This document shows, one piece after another, positions 52,133 to 61,948 of a DNA stretch of 64,000 bases (position 1 is the first letter of the stretch; each line of letters starts with the position of its first letter). The notes beneath the pieces were generated by a model, which was given only the letters and a program-made list of their open reading frames with translations, did no database searches and was not told the DNA's origin. The stretch is from Planococcus wigleyi (lineage in GTDB: Bacteria; Bacillota; Bacilli; Bacillales_A; Planococcaceae), in NCBI RefSeq assembly GCF_014836985.1, contig NZ_JACSPU010000002.1, positions 62,001 through 126,000 of the forward strand, given 5' to 3'. A program made the translations under genes and the position numbers.

Positions 52133-53347
52133 TCACCCCCATAGCTCAAGTGCTGTTTGTAGTTCTTGATGTTGTTTGCCTGCCGCCTGCAGAGTTTCTC
52201 CCTGCAGTACCGCATCGATGGCCTGCCTGAAAGCCTGTCCGCCGCCAGCTGCACCAGCGGGATGTCCATGGACACCGCCGCCGGCATTGATGACACTGTC
52301 GATTCCATAATCAGCCATCAGTAATGGCACAAGGCCAGGGTGGATGCCTGCAGATGGCACGGGGAAGCTGCGCTTCAGAGGGCTGTCTATCGTCAGTTCT
52401 TTGCCGAGCGCAAGGGCCGCTGTTTTCTCCAACGCAACACTGCCGTAAGGAGAAGGAAACAGGGAGAAGTCAGCTCCTGCATAGCGGATCATTTTCCCGA
52501 GTGCGAGCGGCGTAGCGAGACCATAGAAAGCGGAAGAAGTGAAAGCGCCGCTGAAAGCCGGATGTGCCATGAGCGGCAAAGCAATTTCATCATCTTCAGC
52601 CAGTTCCTGCAGTACATCGAGCCCATATGCATGAACGTTGAATAGTAAAGCATCCGCTCCAAGTTCACATGCTTTTCGTGCTTTTCCTCTCAGTTCGGAA
52701 GTTCGCCCTGACAAGTTCACCGCATAAAGTGTACGATGGCCTGTTTCTTCATAAACGCTTGTCAGTACGTCTTTGCCAGTGGTGATTCGTTTTTCAAATG
52801 GAGTCAGTGGATTGTCGAATAAAATTTCATCGTCTTTGACCAAGTCCACACCACCCAATGCCTGTTCACGCAATTGAGCAGACAGAAAATCCAGATCGCG
52901 GCCGATGACGCCTTTGAATATGCTCATCAGAAGCGGTCGTCCGGCTACGCCAAGTGTGTTGCGGATTTCTTCAATGCCGAAGCGTGGACCGGGAAAATGG
53001 CTGAGCAAGTCGTGGCTGAAATCCAAATCCACTAACTTCACTTCTCCGTCCAATGACAATTTTCCGAAAACCGTGGTCAAGATGGCCGGAAGGTCAGCAG
53101 AGAAATTGGCGGATGGATAAGCGACAGCAACTTCCGCTTTGACCAGTTCGGGTTTCAATGGATGGTTGATTTCTTCAAATTCCTTAACGGAAACGACGTT
53201 TCCTTTATGGTGTTTCAGCTGCTCCTGTTCGAGGAGCGGCAAATCGGTCCAGGAGCCGATCGTCAGACCTAAAGCGATGCCTTCCGCCTTTTTCTCAAAA
53301 GAACCAGGCTTTCCGTATAATTGATAAGTAGCAGTCAAGATGCTCAT
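52133..53347 (-). CDS. mtnW: 2,3-Diketo-5-methylthiopentyl-1-phosphate enolase (RuBisCO-like)
   Basis: A RuBisCO-like protein that enolises the MtnB product. 404 residues, the family's length. The barrel contains [23 protein letters not shown], equivalent to the RuBisCO metal/lysine loop (K-x-D-D/E), and the phosphate-binding [18 protein letters not shown] near the C-terminus. ATG 53347 is 8 bases after GGGAG. First gene of the salvage operon, directly behind the SAM-I riboswitch and its terminator. Confidence 0.95.
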   Translation of the reverse strand: MSILTATYQLYGKPGSFEKKAEGIALGLTIGSWTDLPLLEQEQLKHHKGNVVSVKEFEEINHPLKPELVKAEVAVAYPSANFSADLPAILTTVFGKLSLDGEVKLVDLDFSHDLLSHFPGPRFGIEEIRNTLGVAGRPLLMSIFKGVIGRDLDFLSAQLREQALGGVDLVKDDEILFDNPLTPFEKRITTGKDVLTSVYEETGHRTLYAVNLSGRTSELRGKARKACELGADALLFNVHAYGLDVLQELAEDDEIALPLMAHPAFSGAFTSSAFYGLATPLALGKMIRYAGADFSLFPSPYGSVALEKTAALALGKELTIDSPLKRSFPVPSAGIHPGLVPLLMADYGIDSVINAGGGVHGHPAGAAGGGQAFRQAIDAVLQGETLQAAGKQHQELQTALELWG

Positions 53348-53383
53348 GTATTCAACACTCCCATGCAATTTTAAAAAATAAAA

Positions 53384-53407
53384 AACCTCTTCAAATAAGA
53401 AGAGGTT
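53384..53407 (-). terminator. Riboswitch terminator of mtnWXBD
   Basis: AAGAGGTT (53400-53407) pairs with AACCTCTT (53384-53391), with TTTTTATTTTTT following on the minus strand. The CTTCTTATT around its 5' arm can instead pair with the aptamer's P1 3' strand, giving an antiterminator. Confidence 0.88.
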
Positions 53408-53424
53408 AAGGGCTTTAACAACTT

Positions 53425-53530
53425 CTTATTTCTCAGCCATCGGTTCTGGCTGCAAGAATTAGCACCGTGTCCACCATTGGACCGGTTGCCGGGTATCATA
53501 GGGCTTGTCCCTCCACCTGCTCTGAATAAG
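53425..53530 (-). promoter_or_regulatory. SAM-I (S-box) riboswitch of mtnWXBD
   Basis: On the minus strand the S-box elements occur in order: CTTATTCAGAGCAGGTGGAGGG, GCCCTATGATACCCGGCAACC, GGTGCTAATTC and the closing GAGAAATAAG, which pairs with the first element to form P1. High SAM should favour the terminator at 53384-53407 and switch the operon off. Confidence 0.95.
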
Positions 53531-53712
53531 AAAGATATGAAATTGGGTAAGTTTTTTGGGCTGGTCCTACTTATAGAATCTCAGCGTAAAAAGAAATGAT
53601 CGTTCGAAATGATAGAACTGCTTCAATAGAGTAAAGTAATTCTGATTATTTCATGCGCACCGAAATCTGTCAACAGCATTGTTGCAAAATTGTTTTTATT
53701 TAAAAAATGTGA

Positions 53713-53742
53713 TTGACAGTCAATTCTGAATCGTGATAGGAT
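53713..53742 (+). promoter_or_regulatory. Promoter of the mtnKA operon
   Basis: TTGACA (53713-53718), 18-base spacer, TAGGAT (53737-53742), about 33 bases before the riboswitch aptamer. Confidence 0.66.
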
Positions 53743-53775
53743 TCATTTCAGAACTTAATAGCACGACAAGCAGTA

Positions 53776-53930
53776 CTCTTATCAAGAGCTGGCAGAGGGA
53801 TTTTGGCCCGATGACGCCCAGCAACCGACCGTAATACCGTTGTGAGACGGGGCGCTTTGGCGCCAGGATGAATATCCTGTAAGGCACGGTGCTAATTCCA
53901 TCAGAAATTTATTTTCTGAAAGATAAGAGG
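53776..53930 (+). promoter_or_regulatory. SAM-I (S-box) riboswitch of mtnKA and the ABC transporter
   Basis: The second S-box of the window. CTCTTATCAAGAGCTGGCAG, GGCCCGATGACGCCCAGCAACC, GGCACGGTGCTAATTCC and AGATAAGAG occur in order, and the first and last pair as P1. It has a longer P3 region (GGGGCGCTTTGGCGCC) than the mtnW copy. ATAAGAG (53923-53929) can pair instead with CTCTTAT (53939-53945) as the antiterminator. Confidence 0.95.
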
Positions 53931-53949
53931 CATGGGATCTCTTATTCTG

Positions 53950-53977
53950 GCCTCTTTCTTTTGGAAAGAGGCTTTTT
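53950..53977 (+). terminator. Riboswitch terminator in front of mtnK
   Basis: A 9-bp stem GCCTCTTTC/GAAAGAGGC (53950-53958 with 53964-53972), then TTTTTAT. Confidence 0.9.
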
Positions 53978-54003
53978 ATATTGCAGAGAAAGGGAGATTG
54001 ACC

Positions 54004-55194
54004 ATGACACTTACGGCTCCAACCACCTATAAATCATTAACCGAAGAAGCTGCCATCGAATTGGCGAAAACTATTCAAGCATTTGATCATACAGCTCAAT
54101 TGACGTGCCGGGAAATCGGCGACGGCAATTTAAATTATGTTTTTCAAATTGAAGAGGCAGCCACAGGCAAGAGGCTGATCATCAAGCAGGCTTTGCCATA
54201 TGCCAAAGTCATCGGCGAAAGTTGGCCGCTGACATTGAAGCGTGCGACGATCGAAGCCAATGTTCTGAAGAAGCACGGCGAGTTTGTGCCGTCTTTGGTG
54301 CCGGCCGTCCATGCAACGGACGAAGCATTGGCTATAACGGTGATGGAAGATTTATCGCATCTCGAAATTGCGCGGGAAGGCTTGATCAACGGCCGGCAAT
54401 TTCCAAGGCTGTCACAGGATATCGGCGAATACCTGGCACAGACTTTGTTCCACACTTCTGATTATGGGCTGCATCCTTTTGAGAAAAAACGCTTGGCTGC
54501 TGAGTTTTCCAATCCGGAGCTATGCAAAATCACAGAAGACCTGATTTTTACCGATCCATTTTTTGATGTTGATACCAATGATTACGAACCACAGCTGCAG
54601 GCAGCAGCAGAAGCGATTTGGAACGACCGCAAACTGCAGCTGGAAGTGGCGAAATTGAAGAAGAGTTTCTTGACTGAAGCGGAAGCGCTGCTTCACGGAG
54701 ACCTTCACACCGGCAGTATTTTTGCGGGGCCGGCCGAAACGAAAGTCATTGATCCGGAGTTCGGCTTTTACGGCCCGATCGGCTTTGATGTCGGATTGTT
54801 TCTGGCCAACTTGATTTTCCAAACGATTACACGGGAAGGCGAGGAGCGCCAGGAAATCGTAGCCCACATTGAAAAAACATGGGAAGTATTCGCTTCTTCA
54901 TTTACGGAACTGTGGCAAACGCAGAGCGTTGAATCGTTCAAGGAGACCGAAGGATATCTTGAATATGTCCTCGGCAAAGTACTGGCCGACGCCGTTGGTT
55001 TCGCAGGCTGCGAATTGATCCGCCGGACGATTGGCCTGGCGCATGTCAAAGACTTGGACAGCATCGAAGACAATGATAAGAGAATTTCCTTCAAGAAGCA
55101 GGCATTGCAGACTGGGCGGGAATTAATCCTTAAGCGCGAGCAAACTGCTTCCATCAAAGACTTGGTGGAAATTCTGAAGGAGGCACGCATATGA
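54004..55194 (+). CDS. mtnK: Methylthioribose kinase
   Basis: Phosphorylates 5-methylthioribose to methylthioribose-1-phosphate, entry step of the salvage pathway. 396 residues with a protein-kinase-like fold: [11 protein letters not shown] (nucleotide loop), lysine in [23 protein letters not shown] (catalytic loop) and [17 protein letters not shown] (metal-binding). ATG 54004 follows AAAGGGAG; a frame from 53932 starts inside the riboswitch. It overlaps mtnA by 4 bases. Confidence 0.96.
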   Translation: MTLTAPTTYKSLTEEAAIELAKTIQAFDHTAQLTCREIGDGNLNYVFQIEEAATGKRLIIKQALPYAKVIGESWPLTLKRATIEANVLKKHGEFVPSLVPAVHATDEALAITVMEDLSHLEIAREGLINGRQFPRLSQDIGEYLAQTLFHTSDYGLHPFEKKRLAAEFSNPELCKITEDLIFTDPFFDVDTNDYEPQLQAAAEAIWNDRKLQLEVAKLKKSFLTEAEALLHGDLHTGSIFAGPAETKVIDPEFGFYGPIGFDVGLFLANLIFQTITREGEERQEIVAHIEKTWEVFASSFTELWQTQSVESFKETEGYLEYVLGKVLADAVGFAGCELIRRTIGLAHVKDLDSIEDNDKRISFKKQALQTGRELILKREQTASIKDLVEILKEARI

Positions 55195-56252
55195 GCATTC
55201 CGTTATCCATCAAATGGGATGGGCAGCAGCTGACCATCCTGGATCAGCAGAAACTGCCGCATGAGATTGACTATTTAACACTTGAAACGGTAGAAGATGT
55301 GTACAACGCGATTTTCTCCTTGAAGGTGCGCGGAGCTCCGGCCATCGGCATCACCGCTGCGTATGGATTAGCGATAGGAGCACAGCGGCACGAGGCAGTT
55401 TCCTTGGAAGCTTTTCAGCAATACGTCGAAAAAGATGCAGCGTATTTGAATTCTTCACGGCCGACTGCCGTTAACCTGGGCTGGGCGCTCAGCCGCTTGA
55501 AAGACAAGGTGCAAGAAGCGGAGAACGTGCAGCAGGCAAAATTGCTGCTGCTTGCGGAAGCTGTGAAAATCCATAAAGAAGACGAAGAGTCCTGCCGCAG
55601 CATTGGTGAACACGCTTTGGTATTGCTGCAAGGAAAGACGAAAGTCATGACCATCTGCAACGCCGGTTCGATTGCTACCGCTAAATACGGTACGGCTTTA
55701 GCGCCATTTCATCTTGGCAGCGAACGCGGCCGTGAGTTTGAAGTATTTGCCTGTGAAACCCGTCCGGTTTATCAAGGTGCACGCCTGACAGCTTGGGAGC
55801 TTCAGCAGTCAGGGGTTGATGTCACATTGATCACGGACAGCATGGCGGCGCACACCATTGGAGCCAAAGGAATTGAAGCCATCATTGTAGGCGCGGACCG
55901 CATTGCAGCCAACGGCGATACGGCCAATAAAATCGGGACGTATAACTTAGCTTTGTTAGCCAATGCTTTCAGCATCCCATTTTATGTAGCGGCGCCGGCA
56001 TCAACATTCGATTTGTCGATTGAGGACGGAACCGTGATTCCGATCGAAGAACGAAACCCGGAGGAGATTACCCATACGAACGGACAGCCGGTCGCACCTC
56101 TTGGCACGAAAGTGTTTAATCCGGCATTCGACGTGACGCCGGCACATCTCATCACCGCCATCATCACCGAAAAAGGCATCATCACTGCAGAATACAAAAA
56201 AAACATCCCTGACTTGCTTGGTGCATTTACAGGAAAAGGAGAAATACGATGA
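55191..56252 (+). CDS. mtnA: Methylthioribose-1-phosphate isomerase
   Basis: Isomerises methylthioribose-1-phosphate to methylthioribulose-1-phosphate, the MtnB substrate. A 353-residue eIF2B-like protein with [19 protein letters not shown], the catalytic cysteine in [17 protein letters not shown] and the catalytic aspartate in [21 protein letters not shown]. It overlaps both mtnK and the binding-protein gene by 4 bases, so the transporter is part of this operon. Confidence 0.97.
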   Translation: MSIPLSIKWDGQQLTILDQQKLPHEIDYLTLETVEDVYNAIFSLKVRGAPAIGITAAYGLAIGAQRHEAVSLEAFQQYVEKDAAYLNSSRPTAVNLGWALSRLKDKVQEAENVQQAKLLLLAEAVKIHKEDEESCRSIGEHALVLLQGKTKVMTICNAGSIATAKYGTALAPFHLGSERGREFEVFACETRPVYQGARLTAWELQQSGVDVTLITDSMAAHTIGAKGIEAIIVGADRIAANGDTANKIGTYNLALLANAFSIPFYVAAPASTFDLSIEDGTVIPIEERNPEEITHTNGQPVAPLGTKVFNPAFDVTPAHLITAIITEKGIITAEYKKNIPDLLGAFTGKGEIR

Positions 56253-57331
56253 AAAAACAATCCATCTGGCTGCTTGCCGCACTTTTATTTATCAGTATTT
56301 TATTAACCGCCTGCCAACCAAAAGGGAATGTCAGCGAGGAAGAAACTTCTTCAGATACGAAGGCTGAGGCTTCAGACCATCCACTTGCCGGCAAAGAAAT
56401 TGCCTTGATCATGCAAATCAATTTAGGGACATTCAGCGCCCAATACATATCGGGTGTAGAAGAACAGGTTGAGAAATTCGGAGGCAAGGCAACTGTTTTC
56501 ACTTCTGAAGGGGATTTGGCGAAAATGGCCTCTAACCTGGACGCAGCCATCAATCAAGGTGTCGATGGCATTTTGATTGACCATGGAACAAAAGAAGCAT
56601 TGAACCAAGGTGTTGAAAAAGCGCTTGAAGCCGGAATTCCGGTTGTGGCGTTTGATGCAGGCATCGATGTTGAAGGTGTAGTTTCTTTGGAGCAAGGCGA
56701 CCAGCAGATGGCCGAGATGACCTTGGAGAAACTGGCGGAAGACAATAACGGCGAAGCCAACATCGTTAAAATATGGACAGCGGGCTTTGCCCCGATGGAA
56801 AGACGCCAGATAGCTTATGAAAAATTCCTATCCGACAACCCCGGCATCAAGGAAGTGACAGCATTCGGTGCCGCTACGAACAATACGGCACTGGATACGC
56901 AATCACAGATGGAAGCAGTTTTGAAACAATACCCGAACGAAGGGGAAATCACTGCAGTATGGGCCGCGTGGGATGAGTTTGCGAAAGGTGCTGTCCGTGC
57001 CATTGAACAAGCAGGACGTACAGACATTAAAGTATATGGCATCGATATGAGCGATGAGGATCTGCAATTGATGCAAAAAGAAAACAGCCCATGGCTCGCT
57101 TCGGCAGCAGTGGATCCGACGGATATCGGACGCATTCAAGTTCGTTACTTATATCAGTTGTTGAATGGCGAACAGCCGGAAGAAAAAGTGATTTTAGAGC
57201 CGGTTTTTGTTGAAGCGGAAAGTTTGCCGGAAGAAACGGTGACAACCGATAAGTTAAGCGAATACGTAGATGGCTGGGGCGCAAGCGAACAGGGCTACAC
57301 GGATGAATTGCGCGAATTGGAAGGCCAATAA
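56249..57331 (+). CDS. Sugar-type ABC substrate-binding lipoprotein (candidate methylthioribose receptor)
   Basis: A 360-residue extracytoplasmic lipoprotein: lipobox ILLTAC (about C21), acidic spacer, then a periplasmic-binding-protein type I fold of the ribose-binding class ([69 protein letters not shown]). The start overlaps mtnA by 4 bases. Because it is behind the same SAM riboswitch as mtnK and mtnA, methylthioribose (or a related pentose from methylthioadenosine) is the expected ligand. This is inferred from context and not shown by sequence. Confidence 0.85.
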   Translation: MKKQSIWLLAALLFISILLTACQPKGNVSEEETSSDTKAEASDHPLAGKEIALIMQINLGTFSAQYISGVEEQVEKFGGKATVFTSEGDLAKMASNLDAAINQGVDGILIDHGTKEALNQGVEKALEAGIPVVAFDAGIDVEGVVSLEQGDQQMAEMTLEKLAEDNNGEANIVKIWTAGFAPMERRQIAYEKFLSDNPGIKEVTAFGAATNNTALDTQSQMEAVLKQYPNEGEITAVWAAWDEFAKGAVRAIEQAGRTDIKVYGIDMSDEDLQLMQKENSPWLASAAVDPTDIGRIQVRYLYQLLNGEQPEEKVILEPVFVEAESLPEETVTTDKLSEYVDGWGASEQGYTDELRELEGQ

Positions 57332-57344
57332 TCTTCATCATTTC

Positions 57345-57375
57345 GAGCTGTCCTGAAAGATGGGACAGCTCTTTT
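57345..57375 (+). terminator. Intercistronic hairpin between binding protein and ATPase
   Basis: A perfect 9-bp stem GAGCTGTCC/GGACAGCTC (57345-57353 with 57363-57371), then TTTTA. It may stabilise the upstream mRNA or lower transporter expression relative to the binding protein. Confidence 0.72.
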
Positions 57376-57395
57376 ATCAGAAAGGAGGCGTTTCT

Positions 57396-58952
57396 ATGGC
57401 ACAAGCTTTACTTTCGATGACCGCCATCGGAAAAACTTTCGGTGCAGTGACGGCGTTGCAAAAAGCCGAGTTCCATTTGGAAAAAGGAGAAGTCCATGCC
57501 ATTCTTGGCGTCAATGGTGCAGGAAAAAGCACGCTGATTAAAATCCTGTCAGGCGTTTACCAGCAGGATGAAGGAACGATTAAATTGGATGGCGTCGATA
57601 TTCGGCTGGAATCGCCGAAGGCAGCCAAAGAACAGGGGATTTACTGTGTTTATCAAGAAGTGGATACAGCCATTGTTGCTGAGCTGACTGTGGCAGAAAA
57701 CATCCTTCTCGACACATTCGCAGGGAAAGGCAATTTATTCGTTTCCAGACAAAAAATCAATGAACGCGCACGTCTTGCTTTGCGCGAGCTGCAGGCGGAC
57801 AACATCAATGTCCAGCAGAAAGCGGCGAGACTGACTTTGGCGGAAAAGCAGATGGTGCTGATTGCCAGAGCCTTGGTCCATTCGGCGAAAATCATTATAT
57901 TTGACGAACCGACAGCTCCTCTGTCTATCCATGAATCAGAGAAACTATATGCAGTCATTGCAAAGTTAAAAGCACAGGGCGTCGGCTGCGTCTTCATTTC
58001 CCACCGTTTGCCGGAAGTATTTGAAATCAGCGACCGGATTACAGTGATGAGGGAAGGGACGCTTGTCAAAACCTACGATACGTCAGAAGCCGATCAGGAT
58101 GGGGTGATTGAAGCGATGCTCGGTGCAGCACTGAGTCATGAATTAGAGCCGAGGGCGCATGAGATTGGGAACCCTTTGCTGGAGGTTGAGAATTTATCGG
58201 ATGGCCAGAAGCTCAAAGATCTGTCGCTGACGGTTGCAGCAGGTGAAGTAGTGGGTGTCGTCGGATTGGTCGGCGCCGGTAAAACGGAGCTTGCCAAAGC
58301 CTTGTTTGGAGGAACGCCTTTAACCTCAGGTATGATGAAGCTTTCGGGGAAAACAGCCAAAATCAAACATCCGGCAGACGCCATCAAAGCAGGAATGGCG
58401 TTGATTCCGGAAGAGCGCCGAAAAGAAGGGTTATTTGTCCAGGAATCACTGGAAACCAATGCATCATTCCCTAACCTGAAAAAGTTTTCTAAGAATTTGT
58501 TGTTGGACCGGAAAGCCGAAAAGCGCTTTGCTGATGAAATCATCGAGCGTTTGCGCATCAAAACCGATAGTACAGAAACGCCTCTCGTTCACTTGAGCGG
58601 AGGAAACCAGCAGAAAGTGGCGATCGGCAAATGGATCTCCCTCGATTCGGCCTTGTACCTCTTCGATGAACCGACAAAAGGCGTCGACATCGGAGCCAAA
58701 GTGGATATTTTCAAATTGATCCGCCAATTGGCTGAAAGCGGCAAAGGCTGTCTGTATTTTTCAAGTGAAATTCATGAAGCCATCGGAATTTCCGATCGGA
58801 TTCTCGTTATGTACAACGGTCAAATCGTGAAGGAATTATCACGACAAGAAGCGACCCAAGAAAGGATTTTATTGTATGCAAGTGGTGGAAAAGAAGAACT
58901 TGGGGAAACACAAAAGCTCGGTGAAAGACAACGCGATTCAGTTTCTGTTTAA
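57396..58952 (+). CDS. Sugar ABC transporter ATPase, two nucleotide-binding domains
   Basis: A 518-residue RbsA-type ATPase. Domain 1 has Walker A GVNGAGKSTLIK, signature LTLAEKQMV (atypical, not LSGGQ) and Walker B IIFDEPTAPL. Domain 2 has GLVGAGKTELAKALFG, a clear LSGGNQQKV signature and Walker B ALYLFDEPTKGVD. Asymmetry between the sites is usual for this class. ATG 57396 is 7 bases after AAAGGAGG; an open frame from 57360 is rejected. Partner of the binding protein and permease on either side. Confidence 0.92.
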   Translation: MAQALLSMTAIGKTFGAVTALQKAEFHLEKGEVHAILGVNGAGKSTLIKILSGVYQQDEGTIKLDGVDIRLESPKAAKEQGIYCVYQEVDTAIVAELTVAENILLDTFAGKGNLFVSRQKINERARLALRELQADNINVQQKAARLTLAEKQMVLIARALVHSAKIIIFDEPTAPLSIHESEKLYAVIAKLKAQGVGCVFISHRLPEVFEISDRITVMREGTLVKTYDTSEADQDGVIEAMLGAALSHELEPRAHEIGNPLLEVENLSDGQKLKDLSLTVAAGEVVGVVGLVGAGKTELAKALFGGTPLTSGMMKLSGKTAKIKHPADAIKAGMALIPEERRKEGLFVQESLETNASFPNLKKFSKNLLLDRKAEKRFADEIIERLRIKTDSTETPLVHLSGGNQQKVAIGKWISLDSALYLFDEPTKGVDIGAKVDIFKLIRQLAESGKGCLYFSSEIHEAIGISDRILVMYNGQIVKELSRQEATQERILLYASGGKEELGETQKLGERQRDSVSV

Positions 58953-59913
58953 ATATGGCGCCATCGCATTACTTATTTTCATCATTTTTTACTTCAGCAC
59001 AATCAGTGACGCTTTTTTCACATATGGTAACTTCACAGACATCCTGCGCTCCATTTCCATTGTCACGTTACTCGCTTTAGGTGTAACGTTCACGCTGGTA
59101 GTGGATGGTTTCGATTTGTCGGTAGGTTCGACGATGTCTTTATCGACAGTCGTTTCCGCATCTCTGATGGTTTGGTACGATATGCCGTTATGGCTCGTCC
59201 TTCTCCTGCCGCTGTTGATCGGGGTGTTGGTCGGAGCAGTCAATAGCTTTCTAATTGTGGTTATCGGCATTCCGGATTTGCTGGCGACGCTGAGCATGAT
59301 GTACATTATTGCGGGCTTGCACCGTACGTATACAGAAGGCTACTCGATCTACAACAATATGCCATTGACTTCAGGAGGAACCGCACCGGGTCAATTGTCG
59401 GAAGCGTTTCTGTGGATTGGGCAAGGGCAGATGCTGGGCCTGCCGGTTCCGGTTTGGATCATGCTGGTGATGGTCCTGGCTTCCTATGTAATTTTGAACC
59501 ATACACGCTGGGGCCGAGTGCTTTACATGACCGGCGGGAACGCTGAAGCCGCGACGCTGTCCGGCGTCAGCGTCAAAAAAGTGAAATTTGCCGCTTATGT
59601 GGTATCGGGAATTTTTGCTTCAATGGCTGGCATTTTGTTTACTGCACGCGTAGGTTCCGGACAAATTGATGCAGGGGCTCCGTTGATGATGGAGGCGGTT
59701 GCGGCAGTATTTGTCGGTTACTCGGTGTTAGGAGCGGGCAAACCGAATGCGCTGGGCACATTTTTTGGAGCTGCAGTTATCGGCATTTTGTTGAACGGCT
59801 TAACGATTCAGAATCTCCCTTATTATGCTTTTGATATTATCAAAGGAGGCGTACTGGTTGCTGCACTGGCAGTCACTTATGTTTACGCCAAAAAGAAATT
59901 CAGCAAAAACTAA
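58876..59913 (+). CDS. Sugar ABC transporter permease (RbsC-like)
   Basis: A 345-residue permease of the BPD_transp_2 class with about nine to ten transmembrane segments. Family parts: LLALGVTFTLVVDGFDLSVGSTM, GIPDLLATLSMMYIIAGL, GGNAEAATLSGVSVKKVK (ATPase contact) and AVAAVFVGYSVLGAG. It overlaps the ATPase gene by 77 bases if it starts at ATG 58876 (AAAGGA upstream). A GTG at 58921 is a shorter alternative. One permease is present, so it probably works as a homodimer. Confidence 0.92.
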   Translation: MQVVEKKNLGKHKSSVKDNAIQFLFKYGAIALLIFIIFYFSTISDAFFTYGNFTDILRSISIVTLLALGVTFTLVVDGFDLSVGSTMSLSTVVSASLMVWYDMPLWLVLLLPLLIGVLVGAVNSFLIVVIGIPDLLATLSMMYIIAGLHRTYTEGYSIYNNMPLTSGGTAPGQLSEAFLWIGQGQMLGLPVPVWIMLVMVLASYVILNHTRWGRVLYMTGGNAEAATLSGVSVKKVKFAAYVVSGIFASMAGILFTARVGSGQIDAGAPLMMEAVAAVFVGYSVLGAGKPNALGTFFGAAVIGILLNGLTIQNLPYYAFDIIKGGVLVAALAVTYVYAKKKFSKN

Positions 59914-59917
59914 GCAC

Positions 59918-59956
59918 AAAAAAGAAAGCCTCCCGTTGCAGGAGGCTTTCTTTTTC
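59918..59956. terminator. Bidirectional terminator at the end of the mtnKA-ABC operon
   Basis: A perfect 13-bp stem (59921-59933 with 59941-59953), 7-nt loop, with A and T runs on both sides. Also ends the convergent DHFR-like gene. Confidence 0.92.
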
Positions 59957-59960
59957 TGTT

Positions 59961-60497
59961 TTATTTGTCTGGTGTATAACTGGCAATGAGCACACCTGAA
60001 TCTGTTGAACGGATGTCCCGTAAGTTGAACATTTTCTGATCAGCATTTTCCTTGAAAAGCCGTTTGCCTTCTCCTAAAACGAGCGGAAATGTCATCAAAT
60101 GAAGTTCGTCGACCAAATCATGTTTCAGCAAAGTTTCAATGAGTTCAGCGCTGCCATAAACCAACAGACATTGTCCGGTTTTTTTCAGTTTGGCGACTTC
60201 CTGCGCTACATTGCTGGTAATCAGGCGGGCATTCCATTCCGTGCGCTTCAGAGTGGTGGAAGCCACATACTTGGGTATTTTATTCATCCGGTCGGCAAAC
60301 CCTTCTTCATCTTCAGCAGCGGGCCAAGCGGCTGCAAAACCTTCATATGTCACTCTTCCAAGCAGCAATGCATCACTGCCAAATAACAAATCCAGCTGGA
60401 ACTTCGCGATTTCGTTATCCCAGTAAGGGGCAGTCCATGACGGCTCTTCCATAACCCCATCAAGCGTCAAATACATCGCAACAACGATTTTTCCCAT
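59961..60497 (-). CDS. RibD C-terminal/dihydrofolate-reductase-like protein
   Basis: A 178-residue NADPH-dependent reductase-like protein of the YwjB/YyaP group (DHFR fold, RibD C-terminal domain). Recognised by VVAMYLTLDGVMEEPSW, LLGRVTYEGFAAAWP, VYGSAELIETLLKHDLVDELHLMTFPLVLGEGKRLF. It is not a housekeeping DHFR and its substrate is unknown. ATG 60497 is 7 bases after AAGGAG; the ATG at 60503 is too close to it. Confidence 0.88.
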   Translation of the reverse strand: MGKIVVAMYLTLDGVMEEPSWTAPYWDNEIAKFQLDLLFGSDALLLGRVTYEGFAAAWPAAEDEEGFADRMNKIPKYVASTTLKRTEWNARLITSNVAQEVAKLKKTGQCLLVYGSAELIETLLKHDLVDELHLMTFPLVLGEGKRLFKENADQKMFNLRDIRSTDSGVLIASYTPDK

Positions 60498-60826
60498 GAT
60501 CATTCTCCTTTGTGAATGAAATAACAGCGTGCCGTTCTTTTTAAATGGACAACAACTCGGGTAATCTAGAGCGGTTTCTGCTTATGGAACAGTTTCTTTT
60601 GCCTGTTAAACGATGAGCGGCAAGTTAATGTATACATTCTTCACCGTCGAAAAAAAACCTCTTTTTCCGACGGTTAATCATCGTGTAACAGATGCTTCAG
60701 TTTTGCTAATAAAACAAGAACAACTCTTTTCACATTAGCGATTTTTTATTTTTTGTATAAAATTGTTAACTATTAACTAGTGAAATAAAGTAAAATGGAA
60801 CTACCAAAATTAAGGAGGAAACGGAT
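60498..60826. other. Intergenic stretch between DHFR-like and EAL genes
   Basis: No gene seen. It contains both divergent promoters and an inverted repeat ACCGTCG/CGACGGT (60643-60649 with 60668-60674), with A-rich and T-rich inner arms and no flanking U-tract. A TATAAA lies near 60759, but no well-spaced -35 was found. Confidence 0.5.
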
Positions 60827-61831
60827 TTGCAATGCAATAATTGCTCCGTAACGGAGTTGAAGTTTGAGATTAAAATAGAAGGCGACTCCAATTTGTTGGC
60901 ATTGCCGCAAATTTATAGCCATTTGAATAGAAGAGACATTGATATAGTGACGACGGAAAATGGACTTATTGTAGATGAAGCAGGAGCCAAAGAGTTAATG
61001 GATTTTTGCCGTCATTTTATGGATTTGGAACAAGTCGTTTTCCGAATAAACCGTGAAGCGTGGAAGCCGTTTTCTGAAATTGAAACCGTGTTGGATATGC
61101 AATGGATTGATAAAGTGATTCAAAAAGAGCTGATTTCCTGCCATTATCAGCCGATTGTGAATGGAAATGAAGAGATTTTTGCATATGAAATGCTGGCGCG
61201 TTTCCAAAATGAAGACGGATCGATGATCTACCCGAATGAAATTTTTCCGGCTGCCAAAATCCGCGGGCGCCTGTATGCATTGGATCGGGTATGCAGAATG
61301 ACAGCTGTAAGGTATGCAGCCAAACTTAAAGGAGAGAAAGCGTTCATCAATTTCATTCCGACTTCAATTTATTCCCCTGAATTTTGCTTGCGTTCGACAA
61401 TTTCTTTATCAGAACAGCTAGGGGTGGATCCGAAATCCTTAGTATTTGAAGTGGTGGAAACGGAAAAAGTGGATGATTTGGATCATTTGAAGAAAATCTT
61501 GGCTTACTACAAGGAAAAAGGATTCGATTACGCGTTGGATGACGTGGGTGAAGGTTACAGTACGATTGAAATGCTGGCAGACCTGAAGCCGAAATACATG
61601 AAGTTGGATATGCAATATGTCCAAGGGGTGGCAATGGATCCGGCAAAGCAGAAAGTGGCGGAAAAGTTTTTGAAGAAAGCGCTGGAAATCGGCTCCATTC
61701 CTTTGGCCGAAGGCGTTGAAACACGTGAAGACTTTAAATGGCTTAAGCAGCGGAGGTACCAATTATTCCAGGGTTATTATTTCGGGAAGCCGGCGGCAAT
61801 GCCTCTGTATGAGAAGAAAATCGAAGTATGA
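60827..61831 (+). CDS. EAL-domain cyclic-di-GMP phosphodiesterase
   Basis: A cytoplasmic protein of 334 residues expected to hydrolyse c-di-GMP. An N-terminal region of about 95 residues begins with a CNNC pair (C3, C6) and has no recognised domain. The EAL domain (about 100-325) keeps the catalytic set: E121 (EML in place of EAL), N175, E208/E211 region, D238-D239 in ALDDVGEGYST, K259 in MKLD, E295 in AEGVET and Q315. No membrane segment or GGDEF. Start is TTG at 60827, 8 bases after AAGGAGG. It lies 10 kb from the c-di-GMP-riboswitch block. Confidence 0.9.
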   Translation: MQCNNCSVTELKFEIKIEGDSNLLALPQIYSHLNRRDIDIVTTENGLIVDEAGAKELMDFCRHFMDLEQVVFRINREAWKPFSEIETVLDMQWIDKVIQKELISCHYQPIVNGNEEIFAYEMLARFQNEDGSMIYPNEIFPAAKIRGRLYALDRVCRMTAVRYAAKLKGEKAFINFIPTSIYSPEFCLRSTISLSEQLGVDPKSLVFEVVETEKVDDLDHLKKILAYYKEKGFDYALDDVGEGYSTIEMLADLKPKYMKLDMQYVQGVAMDPAKQKVAEKFLKKALEIGSIPLAEGVETREDFKWLKQRRYQLFQGYYFGKPAAMPLYEKKIEV

Positions 61832-61900
61832 AATACCAGGCTAACAACCGTTAGAGTTGGTGGCTTTATTCAGAAGTTAATGGATAACAAACAGAAAGAA

Positions 61901-61948
61901 AATAAAAGCTGTAGAGAACAGTTAAGTTCTCAACAGCTTTTATTTTTT
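61901..61948. terminator. Bidirectional terminator between EAL and siderophore permease genes
   Basis: A 12-bp stem (61901-61912 with 61933-61944) plus inner GAGAAC/GTTCTC. The right arm includes the minus-strand stop codon region, and T-rich tails occur both ways. Confidence 0.85.

Noticed and set aside
53932..54003. Upstream extension of mtnK
   Set aside because: It runs through the SAM riboswitch antiterminator and terminator; ATG 54004 has the SD and gives the family length.
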